A stretch of 64,000 bases of DNA. Source: JAEUIG01 sp046349775. Lineage in GTDB: Bacteria > Planctomycetota > Planctomycetia > Planctomycetales > Planctomycetaceae. This document shows, one piece after another, positions 25,385-34,775 of this stretch (its first letter is position 1; every line of letters begins with the position of its first letter). Under the pieces are notes generated by a model that did no database searches, was not told the DNA's origin, and saw only the letters and a program-made list of their open reading frames with translations. Location of the stretch: contig JAXMBS010000005.1 in the NCBI GenBank assembly GCA_046349775.1, positions 1 through 64,000 of the forward strand, written 5' to 3'. A program made the position numbers and the translations under genes.

Positions 25385-27847
25385 ATGACAAACGTGTCCA
25401 AGATCCCCGCCGGTCGCAACCGGTATCGTGCACTGGCGGCGTGGCTGGCCCTGCTGGCGGCGCCGGCCCTTGGCCGAGCGGACGACGCCGCGCCGGCGCG
25501 CATGGAACTGAGCCCCGGGCACGTGCAGTTGCACACCGCCCGCGCGCGGCAACAGCTGGTCGTTACCGGATACTTCGGCGCGGAGGACATCCGTGACCTG
25601 ACGGGAGCCGTGACGTTTGAATCGTCGGACCCGAATGTCGTCGCGATCGCAGGCGGCGTCGCACGTCCGGTCGGCAACGGCGCGGCCACGATTACCGCGA
25701 GGCTGGGCGCGAGCTCCGTGTCGACGCAGGTGATGGTCTGGGGATACGAACACAATCCGCCGGTCAGCTTCAGTAACGAAACGCTGGCCGCGCTCACCAA
25801 GGCCGGCTGCAACATGGGGGCCTGCCACGGTTCGCCGTCCGGCAAGGGGGGCTTCCGACTGTCGCTGCGGGCCTATGATCCTCCGCTGGACGTCCTGACG
25901 CTGCGGACCGAAGCGCTCGGCCGGCGCACCAACCTGTTCAATCCGGACGAGAGCCTGCTGCTGAAGAAGCCGCTGATGGAAGTGGCGCATGGCGGCGGCC
26001 GCCGCCTGAAGAAAGGGGACGCGGCCCACACCGTGCTGCGGCAGTGGATTGCCGAAGGGATGCAGCTCGACACCGACAAGCATGCGGTGCTGGAGCGGAT
26101 CGAAGTCCTGCCGAAGCAGCGGGTGTTCCACGACCACGGCAACCGCCAGCAGCTGATGGTCAACGGCTACTACAGCGACGGGAGCGTGCGGGACGTGACG
26201 CCGCTGACCGTGTTCAGCTCGTCATCCGAGTCGATCGCCACTGTCAACGAGCATGGTCTGGTCGAAAAGGCGGGACGCGGAGAGGCGGCGATCCTGGTCC
26301 GGATCCTCGACAAGATGGACACGAGCTACGTGACGTTCCTGGAGACAGTGCCGGGCTTCGCGTGGAACAATCCGCCGGAATTCAACTTCATCGATCAGCT
26401 GGTGGACGCAAAGCTGCAGCAGTTGCAGGTGCCGCCGTCCGACCTGTGCAGCGACGATGAGTTCCTGCGGCGGGCGACGCTCGACACGACGGGCCGGTTG
26501 CCGACGATTGCAGAGTCCGAGGCGTTCCTGAACGACCTGAGCCAGGACAAGCGGGCGCGGCTGGTCGAGCAATTGCTGTCGTCGAAGGACCACGCGGCGT
26601 TCTGGGGGCTGAAGTGGGCAGACGTGCTGCGGGTCAACAGCGGCAAGCTGAACCCGGCGGGCGTATCCAAGTTCAACCGCTGGATCTACGAGGGGGTGCT
26701 CAACGACGAGCCGATGAACGAGTTCGCCACTCAACTGCTGACGGCGACGGGAAGCGTGTACGAGAACCCGGCGGCCAGCTACTGGCGGGCCAGCCGCGAG
26801 CCGACCGACGCGACCGAAACGACGGCGCAGCTGTTCCTGGGGATTCGCATCCAGTGTGCGAAGTGCCACAACCACCCGTTTGAGAGATGGACGCAGGACA
26901 ATTACTACGGAATTTCGGCGGCGTTCGCCCGCATCGGCCGCAAGCCGGGAGCAACGACGAACGACGAGGTCATCTTCACGCAGGATGCGGGAGAAGTGAC
27001 GCAGCCCCGCACCGGCAAGACGATGAAGGTGCACCTGCTGCTGAAAGGGGACGTGGACGTCCAGGGGGACAACGATCGCCGGGCAGTGTTCGCCGCATGG
27101 CTGACGCAGCCGGACAATCCGTTCTTCGCGAAGTCGGTGGTCAACCGCATCTGGGGCCACCTGATGGGCCGAGGGATTGTCGATCCGGTCGACGACTTCC
27201 GCGATTCCAACCCGCCGTCGAATGCGCCGCTGCTGGATGAGCTGGCGAAACAGTTCGTGGCGAACGGCTTCAGCCGCCGCTGGGTCATCAAGTCGATTAT
27301 GACCAGCGCCACGTATCAGCGCAGCTCACGGACGAACGAGCTGAACCAGGCGGACGAGATGTACTTCTCGCATGCGACGACGCGGATGCTGACGGCCGAG
27401 CAGTTGCTCGACGCGATCTGCAGCGTGACGAACGTGCCCGAACCGTTCCCGGGCGTCCCGGTGGGGACGCCGGCGGCGCAGCTGCCGGAACCGCCGAAGG
27501 ACCATTACTTCCTGAAGATCTTTGGCCAGCCGCAGCGCGAGATGGCGTGCGAGTGCGAGCGGGCGAACGAGTCGAACCTGTCGCAGGCGCTGCAGATGAT
27601 CAACGGCCCGACCGTCCACAACAAGCTGCGGGACGACAACGGCCGGATCAACAAGATGATGGTCGACGGCAAGTCCGACGACGAGATCATCACGGCACTG
27701 TATCTGTCGGCGGTCGCGCGGACGCCGTCCACGGACGAATTGACGGCCGCAAAGAACCACATCGGCAAGAGCGAGAACCGACGGTTCGGTCTGGAGGATG
27801 TGGGCTGGGCGGTGCTGAACTCGAAAGAGTTCCTGTTCCAGCACTGA
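25385..27847 (+). CDS. DUF1549/DUF1553 cytochrome-like protein (PSCyt1-PSCyt2-PSD1)
   Basis: An 820-residue secreted protein of the planctomycete-specific family with cytochrome-like and DUF1549 (PSCyt2) plus DUF1553 (PSD1) domains. The signal peptide ends near GRADD. Big2-type Ig domains occur (about 50-120 and 235-305). Two haem-type motifs are visible: CNMGACH, with four residues between the cysteines, and CAKCH followed by NHPFERWTQ. GGAGGGAG eight bases upstream fixes the start. Function is unproved; a role in extracellular polymer degradation or electron transfer has been proposed for these paralogous families. A decayed paralogue lies at 44.6-46.8 kb. Confidence 0.88.
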   Translation: MTNVSKIPAGRNRYRALAAWLALLAAPALGRADDAAPARMELSPGHVQLHTARARQQLVVTGYFGAEDIRDLTGAVTFESSDPNVVAIAGGVARPVGNGAATITARLGASSVSTQVMVWGYEHNPPVSFSNETLAALTKAGCNMGACHGSPSGKGGFRLSLRAYDPPLDVLTLRTEALGRRTNLFNPDESLLLKKPLMEVAHGGGRRLKKGDAAHTVLRQWIAEGMQLDTDKHAVLERIEVLPKQRVFHDHGNRQQLMVNGYYSDGSVRDVTPLTVFSSSSESIATVNEHGLVEKAGRGEAAILVRILDKMDTSYVTFLETVPGFAWNNPPEFNFIDQLVDAKLQQLQVPPSDLCSDDEFLRRATLDTTGRLPTIAESEAFLNDLSQDKRARLVEQLLSSKDHAAFWGLKWADVLRVNSGKLNPAGVSKFNRWIYEGVLNDEPMNEFATQLLTATGSVYENPAASYWRASREPTDATETTAQLFLGIRIQCAKCHNHPFERWTQDNYYGISAAFARIGRKPGATTNDEVIFTQDAGEVTQPRTGKTMKVHLLLKGDVDVQGDNDRRAVFAAWLTQPDNPFFAKSVVNRIWGHLMGRGIVDPVDDFRDSNPPSNAPLLDELAKQFVANGFSRRWVIKSIMTSATYQRSSRTNELNQADEMYFSHATTRMLTAEQLLDAICSVTNVPEPFPGVPVGTPAAQLPEPPKDHYFLKIFGQPQREMACECERANESNLSQALQMINGPTVHNKLRDDNGRINKMMVDGKSDDEIITALYLSAVARTPSTDELTAAKNHIGKSENRRFGLEDVGWAVLNSKEFLFQH

Positions 27848-27873
27848 GCCGATTCCGAAACTGATGACGTATC

Positions 27874-27910
27874 GACCGGAGTGTGCACTTTCGCACGCTC
27901 CGGTCGTTTT
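27874..27910 (+). terminator. Rho-independent terminator
   Basis: Stem GACCGGAGTGTGC (27874-27886) pairs with GCACGCTCCGGTC (27893-27905) around a 6-base loop with one wobble pair, then GTTTTGC. It follows the DUF1549/DUF1553 gene by 26 bases. Confidence 0.82.
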
Positions 27911-27936
27911 GCATTGTCTGGAGTGCCGGGCGACGA

Positions 27937-28368
27937 ATGGATCAAGAATTCCCCATCCTGAAGATCTGGCTCGTGCTGGCCTTGTGCTTCAACGCGGCCA
28001 GGAGCTGGAACGGAACGGTGACACTGACCAAATCGTTTTTCGCGCAGCAGGCTGCCAGCGCCGGGCCGCAGGAAGCTGACGAGCCGACGGATGTGACAGC
28101 GCTGGGAATCGATCCTGCTCCATGGATGTGGACGATCTACCTGGCCGTTGTCGCCCTGGGGCGAATCGTCGCAACGATCAGCGTACTGCGGCTGTTTCAA
28201 TGGAGGTGGTCCGCGCTCTGGTGGTATTGTGCGTCGGCGGTGTGCAATCTGGCGGTGGCCGCCGCAGGATTCCACTGGATTGCAGTCGCCATCGATTTCT
28301 TACTGCTACTGGCGCTGGGACTGATTCTGACAGTCATCGAGCCCCGCGCACGGACGGAATTGATCTGA
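27937..28368 (+). CDS. Small multi-pass membrane protein
   Basis: A 143-residue hypothetical with about four hydrophobic segments (ILKIWLVLALCF near the N-terminus, then about 63-83, 90-108 and 113-135). No family recognised. The ATG at 27937 is chosen over one at 27883, which falls inside the terminator stem. Confidence 0.6.
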   Translation: MDQEFPILKIWLVLALCFNAARSWNGTVTLTKSFFAQQAASAGPQEADEPTDVTALGIDPAPWMWTIYLAVVALGRIVATISVLRLFQWRWSALWWYCASAVCNLAVAAAGFHWIAVAIDFLLLLALGLILTVIEPRARTELI

Positions 28369-28583
28369 CGCGTTTCGTCGTTCGCCGCAGCCGGTTGCCG
28401 CAACGAAAAGGCGTCACTCTGGATGTTCCGCCGGTTCTGTTCCGGTGAACGTTACCGCGCCGCCAAGAAACGCAAATCGCTCCGCTTTCGCCGCCGGCAC
28501 ACGGGGCGTATCATGCGGGCGCGCCGCTGCCGCGCGGCGTCTGAAACTTCGTCCAAAGCCGCTCGCCTCCAGAAATCCTCGAC

Positions 28584-29879
28584 ATGCGCGACCAGAATGA
28601 TGTGCTCTGCCTGATCCTTGGCGGCGGCAAGGGGACGCGGCTCCGTCCGCTGACGGAGTACCGCTCCAAGCCGGCGGTACCGCTGGCGGCCAAGTATCGG
28701 CTGATCGACATTCCGATTTCGAACTGCATCAACAGCGGCATGCGCCGCATCTATCTGATTACGCAGTTCAACTCGGTGAGCCTGCACCGTCACATCCGGC
28801 AGACGTACCGTTTCGATCCGTTCACCGGCGGCTTCGTGGAGATCCTGGCGGCGCAGCAGACGAACGAGGGGGAACTCTGGTACCAGGGGACGGCCGACGC
28901 CGTGCGGAAAAACCTGCGGTACATCGAAGAGTCGGACGCGCCGTACGTGCTGATCCTGTCGGGAGACCAGTTGTACCGGATGGATTTCCGGGAGATGCTG
29001 CGGACGCATCAGCAAGCGCGAGCGGACGTGACGATCGCCGGCCTGCCGGTGGAGGACGAAAAAGCGGCGAGCTTCGGGATCATGCGGCTGGACGACGCCG
29101 GCCGCGTGCTGGGTTTTCTCGAGAAGCCGCAGACGCAGGCCGAGTTAGCGCATGTGCGGACCGATCCGAAGTGGCTCGACGCCCGCGGCATCGAAGCCCG
29201 CGGACGCTCGTGCCTGGCCAGCATGGGGATTTACCTGTTCAACCGCCGGACGCTGCTGGACCTGTTGGAAAAGACCGACTATCAGGATTTCGGCCGCGAG
29301 GTGTTCCCGGCGGCGATCCGCGCCCGCAAAGTGCAAGTGCACCTGTTCGACGGCTACTGGGAGGACATTGGCACGATCCGGGCGTTCTTCGAGACCAACC
29401 TGCTGCTGACCGAACCGGACCCGCCGTTCTCGATTGAGCACGCCGAGGGACCGATCTACACACACCCGCGCTTTCTCCCGCCGACGCGCGTCGATGGCGC
29501 GACGATCATCGCCAGTCTCGTTGCCGACGGCTGCCGCATCGAGCACGGCACGGTGATCGATCAGAGTCTGATCGGGCTGCGGTGCATCATCGGACCGGAC
29601 GTGACGATCCGGCGCACCTACATGATGGGGAACGACTATTTCCCGTGGGACCCGCAGGCGGCGGTGAATCAAGGCGACGACGTTCCGCCGCTGGGGGTAG
29701 GCGAGCGGACGTTCATCGAAGGGGCGATCGTCGACAAGAACTGCCGGATCGGGAGCGATGTGACGATCAAGCTGCCTCCGGGATTTCCACCGGACGGGGA
29801 GCGGGGGCCGGTGCTGGTGCGCGACGGGGTGGTTTGTGTGCCGCGGAACACAGTGATTCCGGACGGGTGGACGCTGTGA
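28584..29879 (+). CDS. glgC: Glucose-1-phosphate adenylyltransferase
   Basis: This enzyme makes ADP-glucose for glycogen from glucose-1-phosphate and ATP. At 431 residues it has normal length. The nucleotide-binding LILGGGKGTRLRPLT is at 10-24 and RSKPAVPLAAKYRLIDIPIS follows. GTADAVRKN, LSGDQLYRMD, the sugar-binding region (FLEKP), EDIGTIRAF and the C-terminal left-handed beta-helix are all present. No glgA, glgB or glgP is near. Confidence 0.95.
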   Translation: MRDQNDVLCLILGGGKGTRLRPLTEYRSKPAVPLAAKYRLIDIPISNCINSGMRRIYLITQFNSVSLHRHIRQTYRFDPFTGGFVEILAAQQTNEGELWYQGTADAVRKNLRYIEESDAPYVLILSGDQLYRMDFREMLRTHQQARADVTIAGLPVEDEKAASFGIMRLDDAGRVLGFLEKPQTQAELAHVRTDPKWLDARGIEARGRSCLASMGIYLFNRRTLLDLLEKTDYQDFGREVFPAAIRARKVQVHLFDGYWEDIGTIRAFFETNLLLTEPDPPFSIEHAEGPIYTHPRFLPPTRVDGATIIASLVADGCRIEHGTVIDQSLIGLRCIIGPDVTIRRTYMMGNDYFPWDPQAAVNQGDDVPPLGVGERTFIEGAIVDKNCRIGSDVTIKLPPGFPPDGERGPVLVRDGVVCVPRNTVIPDGWTL

Positions 29880-30038
29880 CCAGGGCTAAGGGGGGAGGGA
29901 GGAGGGTCAAGCGGAAATTGCAACACGACGATTGTCAGGATCGAGCGGCGCGAATCGGTTGCGATTGCGGGTCGCGGGTGCGCACAATTCAGTATCCCGC
30001 CGTTGCCGGCGGCCCTTAGCTCTTGGCCCTTAGCCCCG

Positions 30039-31058
30039 ATGAATTCCCACGAATCGCGCTATACCCAGTTCGGCCTGACTCGCGACATGCTCGCGGTCCC
30101 GGACATTATTCGCCGGTTCAATCCGCAGCGGATGTGCGACGTCGCCGCGTCGATCCGCCAATGCGGGCGGCTGATGATGACGGGGGAAGGGTCGAGCCGG
30201 ATCTTCCCGGCAAAGAGCGCCATGGCGCAATCCCGCCGGAAGAATTGGCCGATCGCGCTGCACACGGAGGCCGGACGACAGGCGCAGGAATACGATCTGG
30301 CGGATTCAGCCGTGTTCGCGCTGTCGAACAGCGGGCGGACGGCCGAGGTGATTGGGCTGTTCACGAAGCTGAAAGAGGCCGGGCACGCGCACCGGTATTC
30401 ACTGACGGCGTTCGCGGATTCCAAGCTGGAGTCGCTGGCGACGCGCGGGTTCGTCCTGGAATGCGGCCCCGAGGGGGCGGTCGCGGCAACGAAAAGCGTC
30501 ATCGAGCAGGCGCTGTTTTATCGCGCGCTGCTCGAAGCAGCCGCCGGCGACGCGACACTTGCAGGGCGGCTCAACGCATTGGCGGAGGCCTTCGATGCTG
30601 CACTGACGACGGCGATCGACCCACAACTCATCGCGCGCATTGCCAAAGCCGGGACGATCTACTGGGCCGGGCGCAACGACGGCGCGGCCGAAGAGCTCAC
30701 CCTCAAAACGAACGAAATCACGCGCCGACAGGCGGACTTCCTTGAAGGAACGTACGCGGTGCATGGCGTCGAGGAAGTGATGCAGGCTGACGACGTCGTG
30801 TTGTGGGTCGATCCCTATCCCGACTCGGAGCAGAAGTTCCAGGACGTGCTCGTGAAAGGAGTCGGGATGAGCGTGATTGCGATTGCGAGCCGCGACACGA
30901 TGTTTCCGACGATCCGCATCCCGGACACCGGCGACCTGTCTCCGTTTGTGCAGATGGCAGCCGGGTGGAACGCGCTGGTCGATGTGGGGCTGGCGCTCGG
31001 CGTGAATCTCGACAAGCCGCAGCGGGCGCGGAAAGTGGGAAATGAGTTTGTGGGGTGA
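30039..31058 (+). CDS. SIS-domain sugar-phosphate isomerase-like protein
   Basis: A 339-residue protein with two SIS (sugar isomerase) domains, similar to the isomerase half of GlmS and to AgaS/FrlB-type proteins. The first phosphate-binding segment is MMTGEGSSRIFPAKSA and the second turn VFALSNSGRTAEVIGLF. No glutaminase domain is present, so it is not a full GlmS. The ATG at 30039 removes a repeat-like 12-residue extension. The substrate may be an amino sugar phosphate (inference). Confidence 0.75.
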   Translation: MNSHESRYTQFGLTRDMLAVPDIIRRFNPQRMCDVAASIRQCGRLMMTGEGSSRIFPAKSAMAQSRRKNWPIALHTEAGRQAQEYDLADSAVFALSNSGRTAEVIGLFTKLKEAGHAHRYSLTAFADSKLESLATRGFVLECGPEGAVAATKSVIEQALFYRALLEAAAGDATLAGRLNALAEAFDAALTTAIDPQLIARIAKAGTIYWAGRNDGAAEELTLKTNEITRRQADFLEGTYAVHGVEEVMQADDVVLWVDPYPDSEQKFQDVLVKGVGMSVIAIASRDTMFPTIRIPDTGDLSPFVQMAAGWNALVDVGLALGVNLDKPQRARKVGNEFVG

Positions 31059-31162
31059 AGCTGCCAGCGATCAGGTTTCAGTGGTCAGGAAGCGTCGCGG
31101 CTGGGGTCGTATCGCTCTGGGCCAAGATCCGTTCGCATGTTTGGCCGTTGATCGAGATCAAT

Positions 31163-31200
31163 CTCACACGAGCGGCTCGGCGGGAGCCTCGCCCTCCCGG
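31163..31200. repeat. 38-base exact repeat, copy 2
   Basis: Identical over all 38 bases to 15768-15805, ending 13 bases before the mutM ATG. Confidence 0.8.
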
Positions 31201-31213
31201 AGTGCTGATTGCC

Positions 31214-32050
31214 ATGCCCGAGCTGCCTGAAGTCGAGACGATGGTCCGCGGGATTCGGCCGCACGTGGCAGGGCGGGAGATTCTCGACGTCGTGCGCCCT
31301 CGGTGCACCCGCCGGCCGATTTCAATAACGCCGACGTTTCGCGCACTGCGGGCGCGCTGCGTCGGGCAGACAATCGTGGCTGTCGAACGGCTGGCGAAGC
31401 GGATACTGCTGCGGCTTTCGTCCGGTGACACGCTGGCGATCGAGCCGCGGATGACGGGGCTGATGCTGGTCGCAGATCCGCCGAGCGTCGAGCATCTGCG
31501 AATTGAGTGGCGGCTGGTTAATGCACCGAGCCCGACGTCGTTGTGGTTCTGGGATCGGCGCGGGCTGGGGACGCTGTCGCTGTACAGGCCAGACGAGTTC
31601 GCCAGGCGGTTTGAACAGCAGCTTGGGAAAGACGCGCTGGCGCTGACGACAGAGGACTGGCGACAGGTGTGTGCGGCGACGCGGCGGCCGATCAAGGTGG
31701 CATTGCTCGATCAGAAGCTCGTGGCCGGCATCGGGAACCTGTATGCGAGTGAAATCCTGCACGTGGCCCGAATTGATCCGGGTCGTCCAGCCGCGAGTCT
31801 GGCGCCCGCGCAAGTTCAACGGCTGCGGGCCGCGACTGTCGCGGTGCTGGAGGAGGCCATCCGCTACGAAGGCTCGACGCTGGGGGACGGCACGTATCGC
31901 AATGCACTCAATCAGGAGGGGGGATATCAGAACGCGCACCGCGTGTACGCGAAGACCGGCGAGCGGTGTCCGCGGTGCCGACGTGGGACGATCGAGCGGA
32001 TCGTGCAGGCGCAGCGGTCGACGTTTTACTGTCCCGGATGTCAGCGGTGA
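31214..32050 (+). CDS. mutM: Formamidopyrimidine-DNA glycosylase
   Basis: This base-excision repair enzyme removes 8-oxoguanine and formamidopyrimidines. The N-terminus MPELPEVETMVRG exposes the Pro nucleophile at residue 2 and Glu3. The catalytic Lys is in ERLAKRILL (about residue 60), and a C-terminal zinc finger has CPRC and CPGC pairs around a 16-residue loop. Length is 278. The MPELPE start is definitive, so a longer upstream frame is discarded. Confidence 0.95.
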   Translation: MPELPEVETMVRGIRPHVAGREILDVVRPRCTRRPISITPTFRALRARCVGQTIVAVERLAKRILLRLSSGDTLAIEPRMTGLMLVADPPSVEHLRIEWRLVNAPSPTSLWFWDRRGLGTLSLYRPDEFARRFEQQLGKDALALTTEDWRQVCAATRRPIKVALLDQKLVAGIGNLYASEILHVARIDPGRPAASLAPAQVQRLRAATVAVLEEAIRYEGSTLGDGTYRNALNQEGGYQNAHRVYAKTGERCPRCRRGTIERIVQAQRSTFYCPGCQR

Positions 32051-32093
32051 GGGTGCGGGTGCGGGGCGATTTCAGATTTGAAATTTGAAAGCA

Positions 32094-32642
32094 TCAGCGG
32101 GGCAACTGGCCGCGGCGGCGCATTTCGCTATAGCGTTCCAGGGCGGATTTGATGATCGGCAGGCTGAGTTCGGCCGGCTCGATTTCGTCGACTTCGACGG
32201 CGCGACCTTCGAGCTGCTTGTAGTCCTGGAAGAACCGGCGGACCATCGATAACCGGTGCGGCGGCAGCTCACTGGCTTCGTGATAGCCGTTGACCTCGGG
32301 ATCGTTCACGGCGACGGCGACGATCTTGTGATCGGGCTTGCCGGAGTCGACCATGGTCATCAATCCGATGGTCCGCGCCTTGACGAGGGTGAGCGGCGCG
32401 ACCGGCTCCTGGCACATGACAAGGACGTCGAGCGGATCGTCGTCTTCGGCGTACGTCTGCGGGATGAAACCATAGTTGATGGGATAGAACACGGCGGAGT
32501 AGAGCATGCGATCCAGCTTGAGCAGGCCGGTGGGCTTGTCGAGCTCGTACTTGACGTTGGAGCCCATGGGGATTTCGATGACAGCGGTGAATTCGTGCGG
32601 CAGGTGTTCGCCGGGAGTGACGTCGTGCCAGGGGTGAGTCAT
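32094..32642 (-). CDS. ppa: Inorganic pyrophosphatase (family I)
   Basis: This enzyme hydrolyses pyrophosphate. At 182 residues it has normal length. The family signature DDDPLDVLV is at about 68-76. YELDKPTGLLKLDRML, FYPINYGFIPQTYAED and HRLSMVRRFFQDYKQLEG match soluble family I enzymes. It converges on mutM with a 40-base gap. Confidence 0.95.
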   Translation of the reverse strand: MTHPWHDVTPGEHLPHEFTAVIEIPMGSNVKYELDKPTGLLKLDRMLYSAVFYPINYGFIPQTYAEDDDPLDVLVMCQEPVAPLTLVKARTIGLMTMVDSGKPDHKIVAVAVNDPEVNGYHEASELPPHRLSMVRRFFQDYKQLEGRAVEVDEIEPAELSLPIIKSALERYSEMRRRGQLPR

Positions 32643-32820
32643 GTTTCGCTACCTTCGCCGAATTGCGTGCTGCAAGATGTGTTTTCGCGTCCCGCCAGCG
32701 CCGGTGCCGGGAAGTCACCATTCGCCGCGTCCGGATCGACATGATCGTACCGTATGATGTGCGTCGGGATGAGTCCCGGGCGGACGAATCGCGGCCTGCT
32801 GATCGATTTGAGGAGGGGGC

Positions 32821-33435
32821 ATGCGCGTGGGCGGTGTAGTGCTGTGCGGCGGGCGGAGCAGCCGGATGGGCCGGCCGAAGGCGCTCTTGCCGTTTGGCGA
32901 AGAAACGCTGCTCGTGCGGGTCGTGCGGATTTTGTCTGAAGTGGTCGAGCCGATCGTCGTCGTCGCGGCCGCCGATCAGGAGTTGCCGCGGCTGCCGGCG
33001 AGCGTGCGGATTGTGCGGGACGTGCAGGAGTACGCGGGACCACTGGCTGGCATGGGGTTGGGACTGGCGGCGCTGCGACCGGAAGTCGAGGTCGCTTACG
33101 TCTCCGCGTGCGATGTGCCGCTGCTGCGGCCGGAGTTCGTGCGGTGGATGATCGCAGCCCTGGAGGACTACGACGCTGCACTTCCGCGTGACGACACGTG
33201 TTACCACCCACTGGCGGGCGTTTATCGGACGCGCCTGGCCTTGCAGATCGAGCGGCTTGTGACCGCGGGACAGCTGCGGCCGCTGCACTTGATCGAATCG
33301 GTCCGCACTCGCGAGATTCCGCCGGCCGACCTGCGCGACGCCGACGGAGCACTCGATTCACTCCGCAATGTCAATACGTTGGACGAGTATTGCGCGGCGC
33401 TGCACGACGCGGGAATTTCGGTCGAACCGCCGTGA
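32821..33435 (+). CDS. mobA: Molybdenum cofactor guanylyltransferase
   Basis: MobA attaches GMP to molybdopterin to form the MGD cofactor. The 204-residue product begins with the nucleotide-binding loop VVLCGGRSSRMGRPKALLPF and has ACDVPLLRPEFV and PLAGMGLGLAAL in the normal order. GAGGAGGGGG stands right before the ATG. No moa, moe or molybdoenzyme gene is in the window. MobA-like activity on CTP (MocA) is an alternative, but the sequence reads more like MobA. Confidence 0.85.
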   Translation: MRVGGVVLCGGRSSRMGRPKALLPFGEETLLVRVVRILSEVVEPIVVVAAADQELPRLPASVRIVRDVQEYAGPLAGMGLGLAALRPEVEVAYVSACDVPLLRPEFVRWMIAALEDYDAALPRDDTCYHPLAGVYRTRLALQIERLVTAGQLRPLHLIESVRTREIPPADLRDADGALDSLRNVNTLDEYCAALHDAGISVEPP

Positions 33436-33717
33436 ACGGCCGGTCGATGGTCTCGCGGGCTTGCTGCGGTTTGCGCCGATTGATCCTCGAGCGAGTGCCG
33501 CGCGGCCCCCGGCGACCTTCAGCGATTCAGCGAAGTTTCGCGTCGTCCGGTTTTGACGGTTCGCAGCCGTGCTGCCGGATAAGCGGCGTCGGTAAACGAT
33601 TGAAAGATTGCGGGTCCGGCAACGCCGATAAGTTTTGGCGACGAGTGCCTTGAAGCGTGTCCCGCGCTGCGACCCTCGGCGGCTGCCCGCCGACTCTCCT
33701 ACCGGACGCCTGCTGCC

Positions 33718-34014
33718 ATGAACGACCGCCTCGAAGCGATTCAATCTCTGGACGATCTGCGGAGATTCATCCACGCGGCGCTGTGCGACAAGGAGAACCT
33801 GGTTCCCGAGCAGTTCCAGATGCGTGAGATGGCGCTGGTCAGCCGGGGCCGGCAGTGCGGCCTGCAGTTCTGTCTGCGGGGGCCGCGCAGCGTGCGGCTG
33901 GGGGCGATCTGGGCGGCCGACCAGAACATGCTGTACCTGTACGATGCGCGGGGCGAGCGGTATCTCAAGCTGCACCTGCGGCAGCGGATCTTTGCGGACG
34001 CTCCGGCAGCGTGA
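33718..34014 (+). CDS. Small conserved-looking hypothetical protein
   Basis: A 98-residue soluble protein, helical in the first half and beta-rich in the second (GRQCGLQFCLRGPRSVRLGA, then NMLYLYDARGERYLKLHL). Not recognised. The gap 33436-33717 before it shows no gene. Confidence 0.6.
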   Translation: MNDRLEAIQSLDDLRRFIHAALCDKENLVPEQFQMREMALVSRGRQCGLQFCLRGPRSVRLGAIWAADQNMLYLYDARGERYLKLHLRQRIFADAPAA

Positions 34015-34078
34015 GTCCGACGGCGGCCGTGTACAACGTCGCGGCGATCGCTGCCCGATGATCCGGGCCGCCGCTATC

Positions 34079-34723
34079 ATGAACGCCAGTCAAATCGCCA
34101 CCGCGATACACAGGCTGGTGAACGCAGTGCGGCATCAACGATCACTGAGAATCGCCGGGCACACGGCCTGGGGCTGGGCACTGACGCTGGTGATCGCCGG
34201 TTGCGACGCGGGCGGGCACACACAGACCGTGCAGCAGGCCGAGTCGAAGTCCGTCTTGTCCGAAGCTGCCCAACCGGAGCCAACTGTCATGTCTTCCGCT
34301 GACGCGGCCAGCCGCGCGACGACCGGGGCAAAATTCAACCCGCTGACGCCAGCCGAGGAGTACGTCATCCTGCACAAGGGTACGGAGCGGCCGTTTACGG
34401 GCGAGCTGTATGAAAACAAGGCGGCCGGAACGTACGTGTGCCGGCGCTGCAATGCGCCGCTGTACCGTTCAGACGACAAGTTCGACAGCCATTGCGGCTG
34501 GCCGAGCTTCGACGACGAGATCGATGGCGCGGTGGACCAGGAACTCGACGACGACGGTTCGCGGACCGAGATCCTGTGCCACAACTGCGGCGGCCATCTC
34601 GGGCATGTGTTCCTCGGCGAACAGTTGACGCCGAAAGACACGCGGCACTGCGTCAACTCGGTGTCGATGAAGTTCTACCCGGCCGGGTCGGAACTGCCGG
34701 GGGTTATCAAAGGCGCCCCGTAG
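34079..34723 (+). CDS. msrB: Exported lipoprotein methionine-R-sulfoxide reductase
   Basis: Reduces methionine-R-sulfoxide in proteins. The N-terminus carries a lipoprotein signal (ALTLVIAGCDAGG), so it should act in the envelope. The MsrB domain spans about 90-205: zinc cysteine pairs CRRC and CHNC, HCGWPSF, GHLGHVF and the catalytic Cys in RHCVNSVSMKF. An upstream in-frame ATG at 34058 would add seven residues. Lipobox placement fits either. Confidence 0.88.
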   Translation: MNASQIATAIHRLVNAVRHQRSLRIAGHTAWGWALTLVIAGCDAGGHTQTVQQAESKSVLSEAAQPEPTVMSSADAASRATTGAKFNPLTPAEEYVILHKGTERPFTGELYENKAAGTYVCRRCNAPLYRSDDKFDSHCGWPSFDDEIDGAVDQELDDDGSRTEILCHNCGGHLGHVFLGEQLTPKDTRHCVNSVSMKFYPAGSELPGVIKGAP

Positions 34724-34775
34724 CGAGCCGACTGGTGCGGCGTGTCGATAGGCACCGCCGCAGCGGGGATCGCGG

